From Primulina eburnea (taxonomy: Eukaryota; Streptophyta; Magnoliopsida; Lamiales; Gesneriaceae), in NCBI RefSeq assembly GCF_022965805.1, contig NC_133115.1, forward strand, positions 33,099,321 through 33,163,320: 64,000 nt of DNA, in the 5' to 3' direction. Positions 22,234 through 35,408 of this stretch are shown here, one piece after another. Both the position numbers and the translations under genes were made by a program. The notes beneath the pieces were generated by a model, which ran no database searches, had not been told where the DNA came from, and saw only the letters and a list, made by a program, of their open reading frames with translations. Within the stretch, counting starts at the first letter, position 1. Each line of letters begins with the position of its first letter.

Positions 22234-25200
22234 TTGAAGACAATCCTGCTTTAGCTGCTGCTGCTAGGGATGGGAGTGTGTTACCAGTTTTTATATGGTG
22301 TCCTAAAGAAGAAGGCCAATATTTACCTGGTCGAGTTTCACGGTGGTGGCTTAAGCAATCCCTTATTCATCTGGGGCAATCTTTGAAATCTCTCGGGGCT
22401 GAATTGGTGCTGATCAAAGCACATAGCGCTCTTTCTGCTCTATTGGATTGCATAAGTGCTGTCGGGGCCACAAAAGTCGTATTTAACCATCTCTATGGTG
22501 AGTTTTTTCGAATCCTTTTTTTGGCTTAGTATGTATCGTGTGCGTGCAATAGATGATTTGGTCTTTAAATATTTATATTGTTCTCGGCTAAATATATATA
22601 CAGTTTCGTTTACTTAGAGTCACGAACATCTATCATTCTTGGCGCCATGTTCCTGTTGAAAGTGAAAATGCCCCTAACAAGGCTTAATAAATAATATTTC
22701 TTTAGTTTGGTGATATATATTTTACCTTATATAGAAGTCTAGTTGATATATGATAATCATATTGGAATGTTTCAGATTTTGTTGAACTTGTTACTTAGGC
22801 ACTTCCTTGAATTCATATACCTGGATTTGTTGTGTTCCATTCTAGATCCTGTTTCACTTGTCCGTGATCACAATATCAAACAAAAGTTGAGTGATATCGG
22901 AGTTACTGTTCAAAGCTACAACGCCGAGCTATTGCATGATCCTTGGGAAATATACAATGATGATGGAAATGCTTTTTCAACATTTAACGCATTTTGGAAT
23001 AAATGCTTAGAGATGCAAATCGAACCCGGTACACATATTCCTCCCTGCCGATTGGTTCCAGCTGCCGGTATTAATTCTTTCCTTTTTGTTTTTGTATCGA
23101 TCTTGCTTTCATATCTAGTTATTCAATTGAGAAAGTTGGAGTAAAAAGACGAGCAATCTTTACGTGTTTTTGACAGGAAAAGTTGAGAATTGTTCTATTG
23201 AGGCGTTGGGTCTTGAAGATGAATCTGAAAAGTCGAGTAATGCATTACTGGGAAGGGGTTGGTCACCAGGTTGGACCAATTCTGTCAAGGCTTTTACCGA
23301 ATTTGTAGAAAATCATCTGCTCAACTACTCGAAAGATAGGCTCAGGGTTGGGGGGAACTGCACGTCCCTCTTGTCCCCATGCCTTCATTTTGGGGAGCTA
23401 AGCGTAAGAAAAGTTTTCCATTGTATATGGATGAAACAAATAGTATGGAAAAACGAACAAAATTCGGTGGGGGAAGAGAGTGCAAATCTTTTTCTCAATG
23501 CCATTGGATTAAGGGAGTATTCCCGATATATATGTTTTAATTTCCCATTTACTCATGAGAGATCATTGCGGGGAAACCTGAAATTTTTTCCCTGGAATGC
23601 TGACCAAGCACGATTCAAGGCTTGGCGACAGGGTCGAACAGGTTATCCGCTAGTTGATGCTGGAATGAGAGAGCTCTGGGCTACAGGATGGATTCACAAT
23701 AGGATAAGAGTTATAGTTTCAAGCTTCTTTGTGAAGTTTCTTCTCCTACCATGGCAATGGGGGATGAAGTATTTCTGGGATACCCTTCTGGATGCAGACC
23801 TGGAAAGTGATATCCTTGGATGGCAATACATCTCCGGAAGTTTGCCTGATGGGCATGAAATAGAGCGAATGGATAGCCCACAGGTAAGATAGTTTCATAT
23901 TTCATGCTACCGACCTATATCTCAAAATCTATGTTGCTTATATCTTTTAGTATTGTGGATTAATGGCTGTGATCTTAACATTAAGAAGTCTGCTCAGTCT
24001 CATTCTATTATAGGTCCACTTCAGCCACAGCGTAATGATGAAACACGTATTTATTTCTTTGCACAAGACTGGTTCTTCTGACTTTAGTTTGAAATTGCCA
24101 GTTTAAGAAAGTTGACTTGGGACTCGAATGTTCAACAGAGTGGGGAAAAAAACTGGTTTTCAGTTGTATGTGTTTGGTTCCTAGATTAGTTGTAATTCAA
24201 TCTGGTTATATAAATGAAGAGAGCTCAGTAATGAGTGAAGTGTCCAATTGTATTTATTGTTAAGAAAACCTGTAAATTCAGGGTTTATTTAACGGATTTC
24301 AAGGCAATTATCCAACTTAACGTGTGCGTGGACATGATTACTGGCGTCAAAGCACACTCTGGAGACTTCGGGATACTATCAGTCCTGTACTTTGTTTAGA
24401 TTTATATTGAGGGCGATCTGTATCATTGTTTTGTGATATCATGTTTACTATAAAACTCTATCCAATTATGAGCAACTTTTAAGTCTGGACTTTCGGTATC
24501 AAAATTTAATGGGCGGTTAGAATGGCTAAAATTTTATTCTGCACTCAACAGGGTTCTTAGGCAACCTTCACGTTCATTGGGTTCAGAGCATGACATTAAC
24601 TGGTTCTTTGGAAGCCCAATAATCTATGTACAGTTCTGAAAGCTGATCTTTAATTTTCTCTCAATTTATGTTCCAGGTTCAGGGATTCAAGTTTGATCCA
24701 GATGGTGAATACGTGAGGCAGTGGTTACCTGAGTTAGCACGAATTCCAACCGAGTGGATTCATCATCCATGGGACGCTCCTCCTACCATACTCACATCTG
24801 CTGGCGTAGACTTGGGGTCCAACTACCCTAATCCTATAATCGACGTAGATTCAGCAAGGGTTGGGCTAACAGAAGCCATATCAATCATGCACAAGAACGA
24901 AGCAGCAGCAAACGCCAATGGAACAGACGAAGTGGTCTTTGATAACTCTGAGACCTACGCCAATTGGTCCATTCCTAACGTAGTTGTGAAGGGAAGGACT
25001 CCATTTTCAGCTATTTCATCTTACGATCAAAGGGTGCCGTCTATGCATAATTCAAGAAGCAAGAAGAGACATGAACGGGGTAAAGATGAAGGGAATTTGC
25101 ATGGCAGAAGAGATGGAGGTGAGACCTCGAAAATGGACAACGATTTGTGCTCGACAGCTGAATCTTCTTCGAATAAAAAACGGCCAACCAGCAGTGGATA

Positions 25201-25345
25201 TTCATTCTCTGTTCCCCAATGTTGTTCAATAGTATCAAAGGGCTCATCAGCGCAGGTTCAAGATTCCTCTGATCCCATGGACAGATGGCAAGAAGAAATC
25301 GACTCTGAAAAGATGATGAATGAAAATGGTTGGACAAAGCTGTAA
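22185..25345 (+). CDS. CRY2: Cryptochrome 2 blue-light receptor
   Basis: Exons 22185-22497, 22846-23067, 23177-23883 and 24677-25345 join to 636 residues. The photolyase-homology region starts at SIVWFRRDLRIEDNPALAAA and includes the FAD pocket (KAWRQGRTGYPLVDAGMREL, and the aspartate-containing DTLLDADLE) with the conserved GWQY tryptophan. It reads as CRY2 rather than CRY1: RDGSVLPVFIWCP near the start and PEGEYIRQWLPEL-like residues (DGEYVRQWLPEL) after the last intron. The C-terminal extension keeps DAS elements: DQRVPSM at about 531 and STAESSS at about 573, with a basic RSKKRHERGK stretch that may act as a nuclear signal. The product is nuclear, signalling through COP1/SPA and CIB-type partners and controlling flowering. 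No lesions are seen. Confidence 0.96.
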
Positions 25346-25559
25346 ACTGCCTTTTCGTTACTATAATTTATTGAATCGGGAAGTCTGTTAAATCTGGTCT
25401 TTGTATGCAGGATCCACCCATTTGCATGCTTCAAGAGATAATGATCAGGAGGAAAGATCATTGATTTGATCCAATGAGAGGTTTTTGTTATGTGGTATGT
25501 ATTGCTTCTCTTGTAAATTAGTGTTTCACACCTAAATAATAACACGTTTTTGTCTGGTG

Positions 25560-26608
25560 TTTGTTATTATTAGGATATATGAGTTTTAAATAATCCAACA
25601 CATGATAGGATAAACATTAAATATTCAATTATATCCTAATTTTAAAATTAAAAAAATAGATATTATTTAATAAAGAATTGCTCATATTCACAACTATAAA
25701 AATAGATTTCAAGAATATGTAAATAAAAAAACAAATAAAATTTGTCATTTAAACCAACCATGACATATAAAGATGTTAGAAGGATAATAATTAAAAAAAT
25801 TTGTTATGAATATATTTTAGGTTTATTAAAATCCAAAACCCATCAAATCTGACCAGTTTTGAGAAGTTTTGTTTATACGCAATGAAATCCAGACAAATAT
25901 TGTTATATCCAATATTATTTTGCAATGAAATACAGTCAAATCTTTTTAAATCCAATTATATTTTTAAAATCTAATTAACCAAACGATTAAAACGAAGATT
26001 TATAAATCCAAATCTCCATAACCCTCCAAATCTTTGTTTCCAAATATAAGGTAATTGAAAGTACGTGTATATAATAATATTTAGATTTTTTATTAATCAT
26101 ACAAGTAATTGTAGGTGACGATAAAATTTGGAAGTTATCATTGTTAAGTGAGCTCGATCAAATTTGATTTAATAAAAGTTAAATTTTACTTATAATTTCT
26201 TAGGTGTGAACATCTTTTCATTTTTTCCAAGTGATGATTAAATTAAATAATTTTACCTTGGTTGTTATAAACACTATTTTTTTTTCTTTGCAAGTAATCT
26301 AAAAAGCTTAAAGATATAAATGATATTTGAAATTAAATTTTAAGGGAAAAGTTGCAATATATACTCTAAACAAAATAAATTTTTTACTTTTAAATATAAT
26401 ATTATGTTATAACCTAGAAAATTGTGAAATGAGACAAATGTGTTTAACATCTTTAAATAAAATTAAAATAATTATAGAAGCGTGCTTATCCAAACATCAC
26501 AAGATTAGGAAGCAACAAAAAAATAATCAACATAACCGTTGTCTTTATATGCTTAAACACTCATATGAAAACATAATAAAAAAATTATTATTATAATAAT
26601 AATAATTA

Positions 26609-26639
<31 letters not shown>

Positions 26640-26900
26640 AATTAAATAAATTGCAACATCAATTCAAATAAAATCTTATAATAACGTCAAATAAGATTTT
26701 TGTAATTTATAATTGTCATCATAATAAATAATCGAAATAAATCTTGGGTTTTTGAAATTATATCTATTTTCCTTAAATATATTTTGGAAATGGAATGCAA
26801 ATACATGGACAGAATTAAGAATTTTTTTTTTTATATGACACATGTAAAATAAATTATATATATGAAAATATTGCACAATTAATTGTAGGAGAAATTAAAG
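25560..26900. other. AT-rich intergenic region downstream of CRY2
   Basis: It contains an (AAT/TTA)n tract at about 26592-26640 and no recognisable gene; frames encode K/N/I-rich accidental peptides. Confidence 0.55.
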
Positions 26901-26911
26901 AAAATTAATAA

Positions 26912-27094
26912 GACAAAAACTTATGTGAGACGGTCTCACGGGTCGTATGTTGTGAGACGAATATCGTATTTGGGTTATCCATGAAAAAATATTATTTTTT
27001 ATATTAAAAGTATTATTTTTTATTATAAATATCGATAAGATTGACCCGTTTCATAGATAAAAATTTGTGAGAATGTCTCACAAGAGACCTTCTC
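26912..27094 (+). mobile_element. MITE of the 9-bp-TSD family, with perfect TSD
   Basis: It starts GACAAAAACTTATGTGAGAC and ends AGAGACCTTCTC; AATTAATAA flanks it at 26903-26911 and 27095-27103. Confidence 0.92.
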
Positions 27095-27532
27095 AATTAA
27101 TAATTTATTTTAAGTTGAACCGGATGGAGTCAATGTGTGGATTTATAATGATTTGACTCAATAATTTCGAAGTTTTAAACTTTGTGGGAGATTGTTGCAA
27201 AACTAAATTTAGGAAAAAATAAAATTTAAAATAATAATTTTTTATTTATATGTTTTGCTTTATATTTTCAATTTTCTTATTTTGTTGGTTATTCTACTAT
27301 ATTGCAATACACAAACAACTGCTATTCTTCCTTATTTAAAAACCAAATTAGTTATCATCTTTTCCGCTATTTAACATACAAAAGTATTAGTTTTAACATA
27401 ATATTTCCAATACAACTATATTAATACTATAACACATATTTTTGTATTAGTTATTCTTATAACTTATTATGGTAAATATTAAATATCAATCATTGTATTA
27501 TTACTATAACCTATCAATCTTGTCATTTTAAC

Positions 27533-27700
27533 GAATTTGAGATTCCCGAGAGCGTGTTCGGGTTGGTTTCGTCCGAAGTCAAGGATTTGTTGGAAAGAGC
27601 TTTGGAAGGGATTCTTCTACCTGGCACTGTCCCAGAGGATCAAAGCCGTTTAAACACACAGCATGAAGTGATCAACAGATTTAATCATATGCAATGCTGA
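27533..27700 (+). pseudogene. Unidentified coding-like fragment
   Basis: A 55-codon open stretch reads EFEIPESVFGLVSSEVKDLL and continues through an LERALEG-type helix to a TGA at 27698. Codon use and GC content differ from the AT-rich surroundings, and there is no ATG or splice context upstream. The phrase 'ggcactgtccca(g/a)aggatc' recurs at 27709. I do not recognise the family; it looks like a relocated exon or the tail of a lost gene. Confidence 0.35.
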
Positions 27701-27899
27701 GATCTTGTGAGGCACTGTCCCAAAGGATCTACTTACCCTTGAAGATTCCGCGGAGTTTAAGTGATTAAGATCCTGTCTCAATTTGGTCTTTTTTTCTGTG
27801 CAAAATTTAGGTTGTGGGATTTAGTTTCTTATCCGACGCCCTCCATATGACGAGACCCGGCCGATCCTTTTCCAGGTGGTTTGCATCGGCTTTACGCTG

Positions 27900-28477
27900 C
27901 AAACCAAATCACCACAAATTCGTCAGTCACCCCTCATTTTGCTTACGTTGAATTAAAGTTCCAGTAAATCGTATCGAGTTATGAAAATTTCCATATCCCG
28001 TCTCAACAAATTCGAACAAACCTCCGGGCACTACAAATTTGTCCACAAGCTCGCACGTTTCTTGCAGTGCCCGACTGCCGACATGACCAAGAACCCAGGT
28101 GAAGTAAAAACCAACAGTAGCACATAAGGAGCCCATTGCCACAGGTGATTATTATACAGTGACAATTCATAAAACCATTTTATGTCAGCAAGAGAACACT
28201 TTACATTATACAGAGACAGATTTAGACAGGATGTTTCGACGTCTCGGTATTTACCTTTTGCGGCATGCATGAATGCATCACAAAAGATCCAACTCCCCCA
28301 ATAGATTGGGAAATTAATTATTACAGTCCTCCCAGTTTTCTTCTGGTGAGATATCTTCTACACATAATTCTGGTCTGCTATCACCCAGGTGAAAGCAACG
28401 GTCAAAGTAGAAGACAATGTTTGTCTCCCATTAGCGCCATGCACTAAACTTACAGGTATTTTTTAGGGAAATCGATT
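27900..28477 (-). other. Probable 3' UTR and downstream region of the TOPP gene
   Basis: After the stop at 28478 on the reverse strand there are short open frames without similarity to known proteins. The stretch is less AT-rich than true intergenic DNA and is probably transcribed as 3' UTR, but no clear poly(A) signal can be fixed. Confidence 0.35.
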
Positions 28478-31400
28478 TCATCCTATTTTTCTACCGAGGA
28501 ATGACTGCAAAGATAAAATGAAACCGGAATTAATATCATTGTGTTGGTCTGAAAAGGGGAGATATACTTTCCTGAAAACACTGACAAAACACACCATTAG
28601 AGGGGTAACAATCTATTATAGTTCACGAGGTTAGATTAACTCCATAAGTTGTTTGTATGTCGATCTCAATGTATGTGTGTTTCTTGTGATTCCACATTAA
28701 TCAACGCAATAGGCATATCTCATTTCATGCAGTATAGAAACATCCAACACCATACAGGAGTAAAACGAAAGCAAAACAAGATATGCACAGAACGAGTGAA
28801 ATGAATATTGAAATTCTCGAAAGCAAACTATCATGACAACATTGATTTAGGCATAAGCTACAAGATATCAAAACTCGAAGAGATGATAAAGAATAAAAAT
28901 GGATTTTGAGAATAAACTAATACAAAATGGTATATTTAGGTGCATCAATGGGTTCAGCGTAACGTGTGAAACTACTGTATCAGGTATCAAGTAGAAGTAA
29001 TATTGTACCTTCATTTTTGGTTGCAGAGTGGCCGGCTTAGTTGTAGTTGTACTCCCAAATCCAAACTTAGGCTTCTGCTCAGCCGGCTTTAATATTTGGA
29101 AAGAGCACATCAGAGTCTCGTCAACACTCATCATTGCTCCAGCATTGTCAAATTCTCCACAGTAATTAGGTGCCGAGAATATTGTAACGAGTTGTCTATC
29201 AGCAAAGAACTCGTATCCATCCTCAACTACCTGTGATAATTCTGATGACCAATCGATAACCAGATTTCCGTATTCATATCAATAAAAAAATAAGGTGATA
29301 ATGCAAGTCCAAACCTGGTGGGCACGACAAATAAGATCAAGATCATGCTTTTGAAGAAATTCTGTCACCTTATCTACACCAAAGGTATATGACACTCCCC
29401 TATCATTCATACCCCATCCCCGGACTTCTTTACTCGGATCGGACCAAAGAAGATCGCATAATAAACCAGTTTCAGGTACATCAGTAGGACGATGTAGATT
29501 TCTAACTTGCTCCAAATCTTGGAGATCAGGAGAAAGTCCTCCATGCATGCACAAAATCTTTTCATCTATTAGAGCCGCAACAGGTAGACAGTTAAAACAA
29601 TCTGTGAATATTTTCCACAGTCGTACATTGAATCTTCTTTTGCACTCATCATAAAATCCATATATACGATTGACCGATGCACATTCATGGTTGCCCCTTA
29701 GCAAGAAGAAATTTTCAGGATACTTTATTTTATAGGCGAGTAGAAGGCAAATTGTTTCTAAACTTTGCTTCCCACGATCTACATAATCCCCCAAGAATAA
29801 GTAATTAGATTTTGGTGGCGACCCCCCATATTCGAAGAGTCTAAGAAGATCAGAATATTGACCATGAATGTCCCCTGTAAAATATGTTATAAGAATAAGC
29901 AAGACCAAAAAATAACAGCTTGATAGAAAATAGATTAAACATAACCTTAAATTAATCAACAGTTATCATCCATAAAACTGGATTGAGGGAAAAAACGAGG
30001 CAAGAGGTGCATGTGCTTGACTTCTATGTGGAAAACCAAGAAATGATGATACACACAGAATGAGAAAAAACATACCACATTGACTTCTAGCACTGAGAAA
30101 CTTTTAAACAAGCAATCATCCCAAGCAAATATTAAAGTAAGCAGGCATTCAATACTAATTGCACTCGACCTGAAACTCAATTATGGACAAAAAAATCAGT
30201 GAGGAATATGTTAATTAACTAAATAAATTACGAATCACAAACACAATTTTCCACACTATAGAAGATAACAGGGAACGTGGGGGATTTATCTAGAAGTATC
30301 CCCGGGTTCTTTTCCCTGAACTGTTCCAAAATGAGAATATGAGGATGGAACAATAACACAATTTCCCAAACCACAGGAAAATACTCAGAAAAGAAGTAAA
30401 ACGGCAAAACATGCGTTCAGTTTACATAGAAACACAAACAGCGCCACTTCAATGCACCATTCATCTAATAAATTACGAGAATTTTGAGTTTTGAAAAATA
30501 TTTATTTATTCTTTAAAATTTTAATAAACAAAATAATATATGGTTATCTAAATATCTTTTTATTCTTTTATTAGTAATAGTTTCACTCATCCAAGAAATC
30601 GAATGAAATTTTAAAGTTGTCCATTTGATGATAAAATATTGTTATCCTCCTTCGAGCTTTCTCTCAAATGATGTAAACATTTATTTATAATAAAATGTAA
30701 ATGTATTCATTACATTATCGATAATTTTAAGTAATTATTCAAACGCTCATATTTACAAAACTTAATCATTATTTGAAGTCTTGCATTACCCAAGTAAAAT
30801 ACTAGTTATTAAATTATTTGAAGTCTTGGATCTCTAGAATTCCACAAATATGTTTAAAACAACAAGCAGACAGTATAGTAGTTATTACCACATCATCATC
30901 ACACCCCAACACTAAACACTAGGATCCTTTCCCATTCAAATTTTCCCTCATTTGCCAACACAACAAAGTTTGGACCGAATTATCGATTAAAAAAAAAAAA
31001 AAGAGCAGCAAATTGATAGAGTGGTAGAAACAGTCAGTTCATTACAAATTAAATGATTGAAATCACTTCATTTAAATCAAAGAAATATGACAAAATATGA
31101 ATTTATCAAAAAAATAAATTAGTCAAAGTCAAAATTTGTGTACTTTCTATGAGTAATATTTCGGGGTAAGTAGCTTTTCAGTTTAAAACCTAAAAAACTT
31201 AAATAGGAGGATGCCATATCCTCCAGTTATGCCTTCCTATATGTATTAATAAACTTTTTTTGCACAAAAAATAAAAAAGAAAAAAGAGAGAAGAAAATGA
31301 TGTCAGAATTAGTAATAAAAAGAGCAAAACATAGGGTAACATCAGACAAAGATTTCCAGTCAAATATCAGAGCACTGTCGGCCATCGTATTTTAGCATCT

Positions 31401-32525
31401 TACACAAGGCTGGACAATGGCCTCGATACACCCAACTAACAGTGTAAAAGAATGGGCAGGAGTTATAGATTATGTCATCATGAAACATGGGATTTGGATC
31501 TTGTCTTGTGGGTAAAAACACAACACCAGTGTTGTGTACTATTTACACGACACGAAATAATCATGTGATCATCTGATAGACCGATAAATTTGAAAAATTA
31601 TCAGACGAAAGCACATCACCAGATGATGTGTTTTCAGCTACAGCAAAATATCCAAATCCTGAAATATGTCTCGCATGCTAGCAAATACAGCTATATCAGG
31701 AAAGATCCTGTTAGTTCTTCCACATATCGCAATCAGCGTAATTATACATTTTCCTACTATAAGAATCATCAACACCCTTACGGATTATTAGCAATAAACA
31801 TACAAGAAGTTTAAGTAAAAAGAGTTTATAGTTTGCAATTGTTAAGCTTTTAGACCCAAGCCAACCAAATTAAAAAGGTCAAGCTCAACGTTACACGTGA
31901 ATCCACTGTTATCATCCAGCACAAAGTGATAGCACAACATGTCGTAATTCTCGGAAGAGACAAACCTTAAAAGCTAGCTGTCATTACGCGGTCGTACGCC
32001 TAATGTGGAATTTCTCACACACAAATCTCATACCCATTTTTTTTAGACGAGACAAATCTCATACTTAAAAACGAGAAATTCACACTCATATGTATATATA
32101 TTACGCATCTAATTTAATCTTTTTAGCAATAATATTCCACTTCAAGTAAATAAATAAATAAATTATGAGTTCAAGACAGAAAAATTAAATTGGTAAAAAA
32201 GAAAAGAAACGCATAGACACTGCGAGATGATCAATAAACTTCAACAAAACCGCCAATTAAGCATAAAAATTAAACAAAAAAAACACATGAGACCAATAAC
32301 CCATCTCAAATATACTTAGAAAATAGCCCAAAATTATAGTAAAATCATACCGCAAATCTTAATGGGTGCCTCGAGGTCGAGAAGATTAGGCTGTTTCAAG
32401 AAAATCTCTTTGGACTGCAAACAAAGCTGCTTGATCTCTGACTCCGAGAGCTGAACCTGCTTCCCAGGCTTCCCTTTCACCTCCAGCAAACGGTTGATTA
32501 TATCATCAAGCGCCGCTGAATTCAT
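28478..32525 (-). CDS. TOPP: Serine/threonine protein phosphatase PP1 catalytic subunit (TOPP type)
   Basis: Exons 32351-32525, 29315-29874, 29009-29230 and 28478-28504 join to 327 residues. The phosphoesterase signatures GDIHGQ (D60, H62), GDYVDRG, GNHE and MHGGLSP are present, as are metal- and toxin-site residues in the usual order, and the PP1 tail [20 protein letters not shown]. The last exon is only 27 bp: after an excellent acceptor (TTATCTTTGCAG) it encodes SFLGRKIG and a stop, matching the FLGAK-type end of plant TOPPs; without splicing the frame would run to 28868 with an unrelated tail. The enzyme dephosphorylates Ser/Thr proteins in nucleus and cytosol with regulatory partners. 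The start is the ATG of [10 protein letters not shown]; the upstream in-frame codons have no ATG. Intron 1 is about 2.5 kb. Confidence 0.94.
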
Positions 32526-32744
32526 ATCCCGTTCCAAAATCCAACGAATCTGGATGCTAGCAAAATGAAATAAAAAAAGTTACCGAATTTTCCAGGCTCG
32601 AGTATTCTTTTTTCCCCGTATAGTGAAGATTTACTAAAGAACGTGGGGTATGCGAGCTCTTCGAGGGTTTAAAATGGAAGACTTTAGCTTTTGCACCCCT
32701 TTATTTATGGATTGGTGGACGGAATGTCCATTTTATGAAGAGTA

Positions 32745-32930
32745 AGATATTACGAATCTTTATACGTTAGATCGATTATCGATATTATTATCGATATTTA
32801 TAATAAAAAATAATAATACGTTTAACATAAAAAATAATATTTTTTTATAAATGATCTAAATAAAATATCAGTCTCGCAAAATACGCTCCGTGATGAGATC
32901 GTCTCACATTAAATTTTTCTATTTATAAAA
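32745..32930 (-). mobile_element. Decayed MITE copy upstream of TOPP
   Basis: It keeps the middle 'taataaaaaataata..aacataaaaaataata', 'atgatctaaataaaatatca' and the right end 'atgagatcgtctcacattaa'. It lies about 220 bp upstream of the TOPP start codon, in the presumed promoter. Confidence 0.6.
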
Positions 32931-34135
32931 CATCCGTGTCTACTCTCTCTCTTTTTATTATTTAACATCCGATTTTCATTATACTTTTTTTTTATTATAA
33001 TCTTTTAATTTATAAAAGTACGATCATATATATTATATATACCGTGGTATTGACATAAGATTAGAAATTTTTTATTGCCCATAAATATATTGTGGCATTG
33101 ACATATGACAAATAGATTTATGGATCATTTAAAAGTTCAAAAATATAAATAAATATTTTTTATTAAGATATTTTAGTTATGGATTAGATTCAAATTTACT
33201 AAAATAGGTTTTATGATATTTTTATTAAATAAAAAATAATATTTTTTGTAATTTGAAAAGATTAGACTGAATTTAACTACTCCAGTCTCCAAATGTCACA
33301 TAACATTCGTTAAGTTCGTTTTATGTTATGCAATCATTATCGAATATTTATTTTTTAGTATTTTCGATTCTGGGGGTAATAGTTAACTTATCTATTTTAA
33401 TAATTAAATTAAATGGGTTTTTTTACCTATTAAATACTTAAATTAAGTAAGGCACAATAGAGGGCCCATAACTCGACAAGGAAAATCTATAAATACGAGG
33501 TCATTTTCGTGGCAAAGACAAGTTGTCGTTTATTTTTCAAAAGAAAGTTTTTCTTGTTTTCTACCGTTTTTTTGGACAGTGTTGACTTGAGCGTGAAAGG
33601 TTTTCGTCGAATAATTTTTCGATGTTTTTAACGTCATTATTTTTGACGCATATGATGGTTCACTGTATGATTTTTAAGGTTCACAAAAACGACACAAACA
33701 TACACAGATCCAACACTTGCATCAGATAATTATTTTATTTGGCTACATCAAATACCTTTCTCCATCGACATTTTCATGTTTTATGGACGAGGAAAGAAAT
33801 CTATTATAGACACCACACTAATCATTTAAAAACAATGATAATCATATTTTACTCTATAGATAAACTAGAAATTTATAATATCAAGCATGGCTAAAAAATA
33901 TCGATGAATATTTATTATTAAACATAAAAACAATTATGATAATGTCTTTGTGTCTCACATTAGACGTACTCTTTATTAAATTATTACCATTTACGATAAA
34001 AATATATTATTTTTTACAATATAATATATGTTTGGTAAATATACATTGTATGCTTATATTAATTATTATTTTAGAGTAAACCGAAAAGTCTGTGATCTAT
34101 TTGTTGTACTCCTTTGTTTTGGTTATTATCTTGGT

Positions 34136-34258
34136 TTCCTTTGCAAAGGGTGGCTCTGGATTCATGCTGCTTGCAAGGTCCCAGAGACTATCAAAGCAAT
34201 GGAGGACTCTTACAGAGAAATTTATGCGATGGATGGAGTAAACTCACCAATGCTATAA
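34136..34258 (+). pseudogene. Short unidentified coding-like fragment
   Basis: The reading GWLWIHAACKVPETIKAMED followed by SYREIYAMDG looks like real protein sequence rather than AT-rich noise, ending at TAA 34256-34258. It has no start codon of its own in good context and no neighbouring exons. The family is not recognised. Confidence 0.3.
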
Positions 34259-35408
34259 ACACAATATAAACTCACCAATGCTATATTCATTTTCCAACGT
34301 GGGACACTTCCCACTTACCATCCACAAGCTAGTCCAATTTCTCATTCAAATGGACCAAGCCCAATACTACAAAAGCCAAGTCCAACAATAGTCCAACATG
34401 ATCATGTACATACCCGTCTTTTTACGGTGGGACATATATATATATATATACATGTTTGATCTTAAGAAGATCCAAAGTCGCGGATATTTTGTTACCTTGT
34501 TTTGTTGGTTGTAGGTGTAGCTCGAGCTTTGTCTCACAAAAGTCGAAACTGCTGCAATGGCATTTGAAATATGCACACCCCATTCTCATGTTAAAATCTG
34601 TTTCTTTATTTTTAAAAAAAGAAAAATATCTCACAATGTCAAGTTGAGATTAGACTGAAATCTACCTCATTTACCTCACTAAATGCTGAAAAGCCACTAC
34701 TGATTCTGGCATTTCACGGGGTGCTGTTCTTCTGTAAAATAATTTAAACCAACGAAATGATTGAAGTATTTTGGCAAACCGCGAAGCTAAATCAATGTAT
34801 TTTTGTAATAATGTAATAAATGCATACAGATAGTTGAGATCTATATCAAATTGGACAACATGATTGAAGGAATTTGAACTGATAATATATTATATATACT
34901 AGTGTAGTTGCACACGCATATCGTACTTGTGTAATATTTTTATAATATTTTGAATTATATTCAAATAAGGGTAACATTATATTATAAAAAAAAGATCATA
35001 TTGTCATTTGAATTGATCATATTTATATGAGAATCATATCATAAATTTAGAATTTTTCGAAGAAATAATGTTCAATTATAAAAATTGAAATAAAGAAAAA
35101 CAAAAGTGTGATATGTACATCATATAAATGTAATTTTGAAATAACGAAAGACAAAAAAAAAGTGTAATATTTACATCATGTAAGGCAAATTTGAGAGAAA
35201 AATGATAATGTCTTTTATATATATTTTTTAAATAATATTCTAGAATATGACCTACGAAGATTATTAGGAATATAAATCAAATAAAGGTAAGTAAAATATA
35301 TAGACAGAATTTTTCTTATCTTAACAAAAGCGAATACTGTTTGTGGTGTTCTTTGCAAAAGTATGCTCTACATATAATCCTTTAAAGATTATATGCAATC
35401 AGAAACTT

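Noticed and set aside
28868..29008. Read-through C-terminus of the phosphatase
   Set aside because: The tail is unlike any PP1, a good GT donor precedes it, and the 28478-28504 exon gives the family-like ending.
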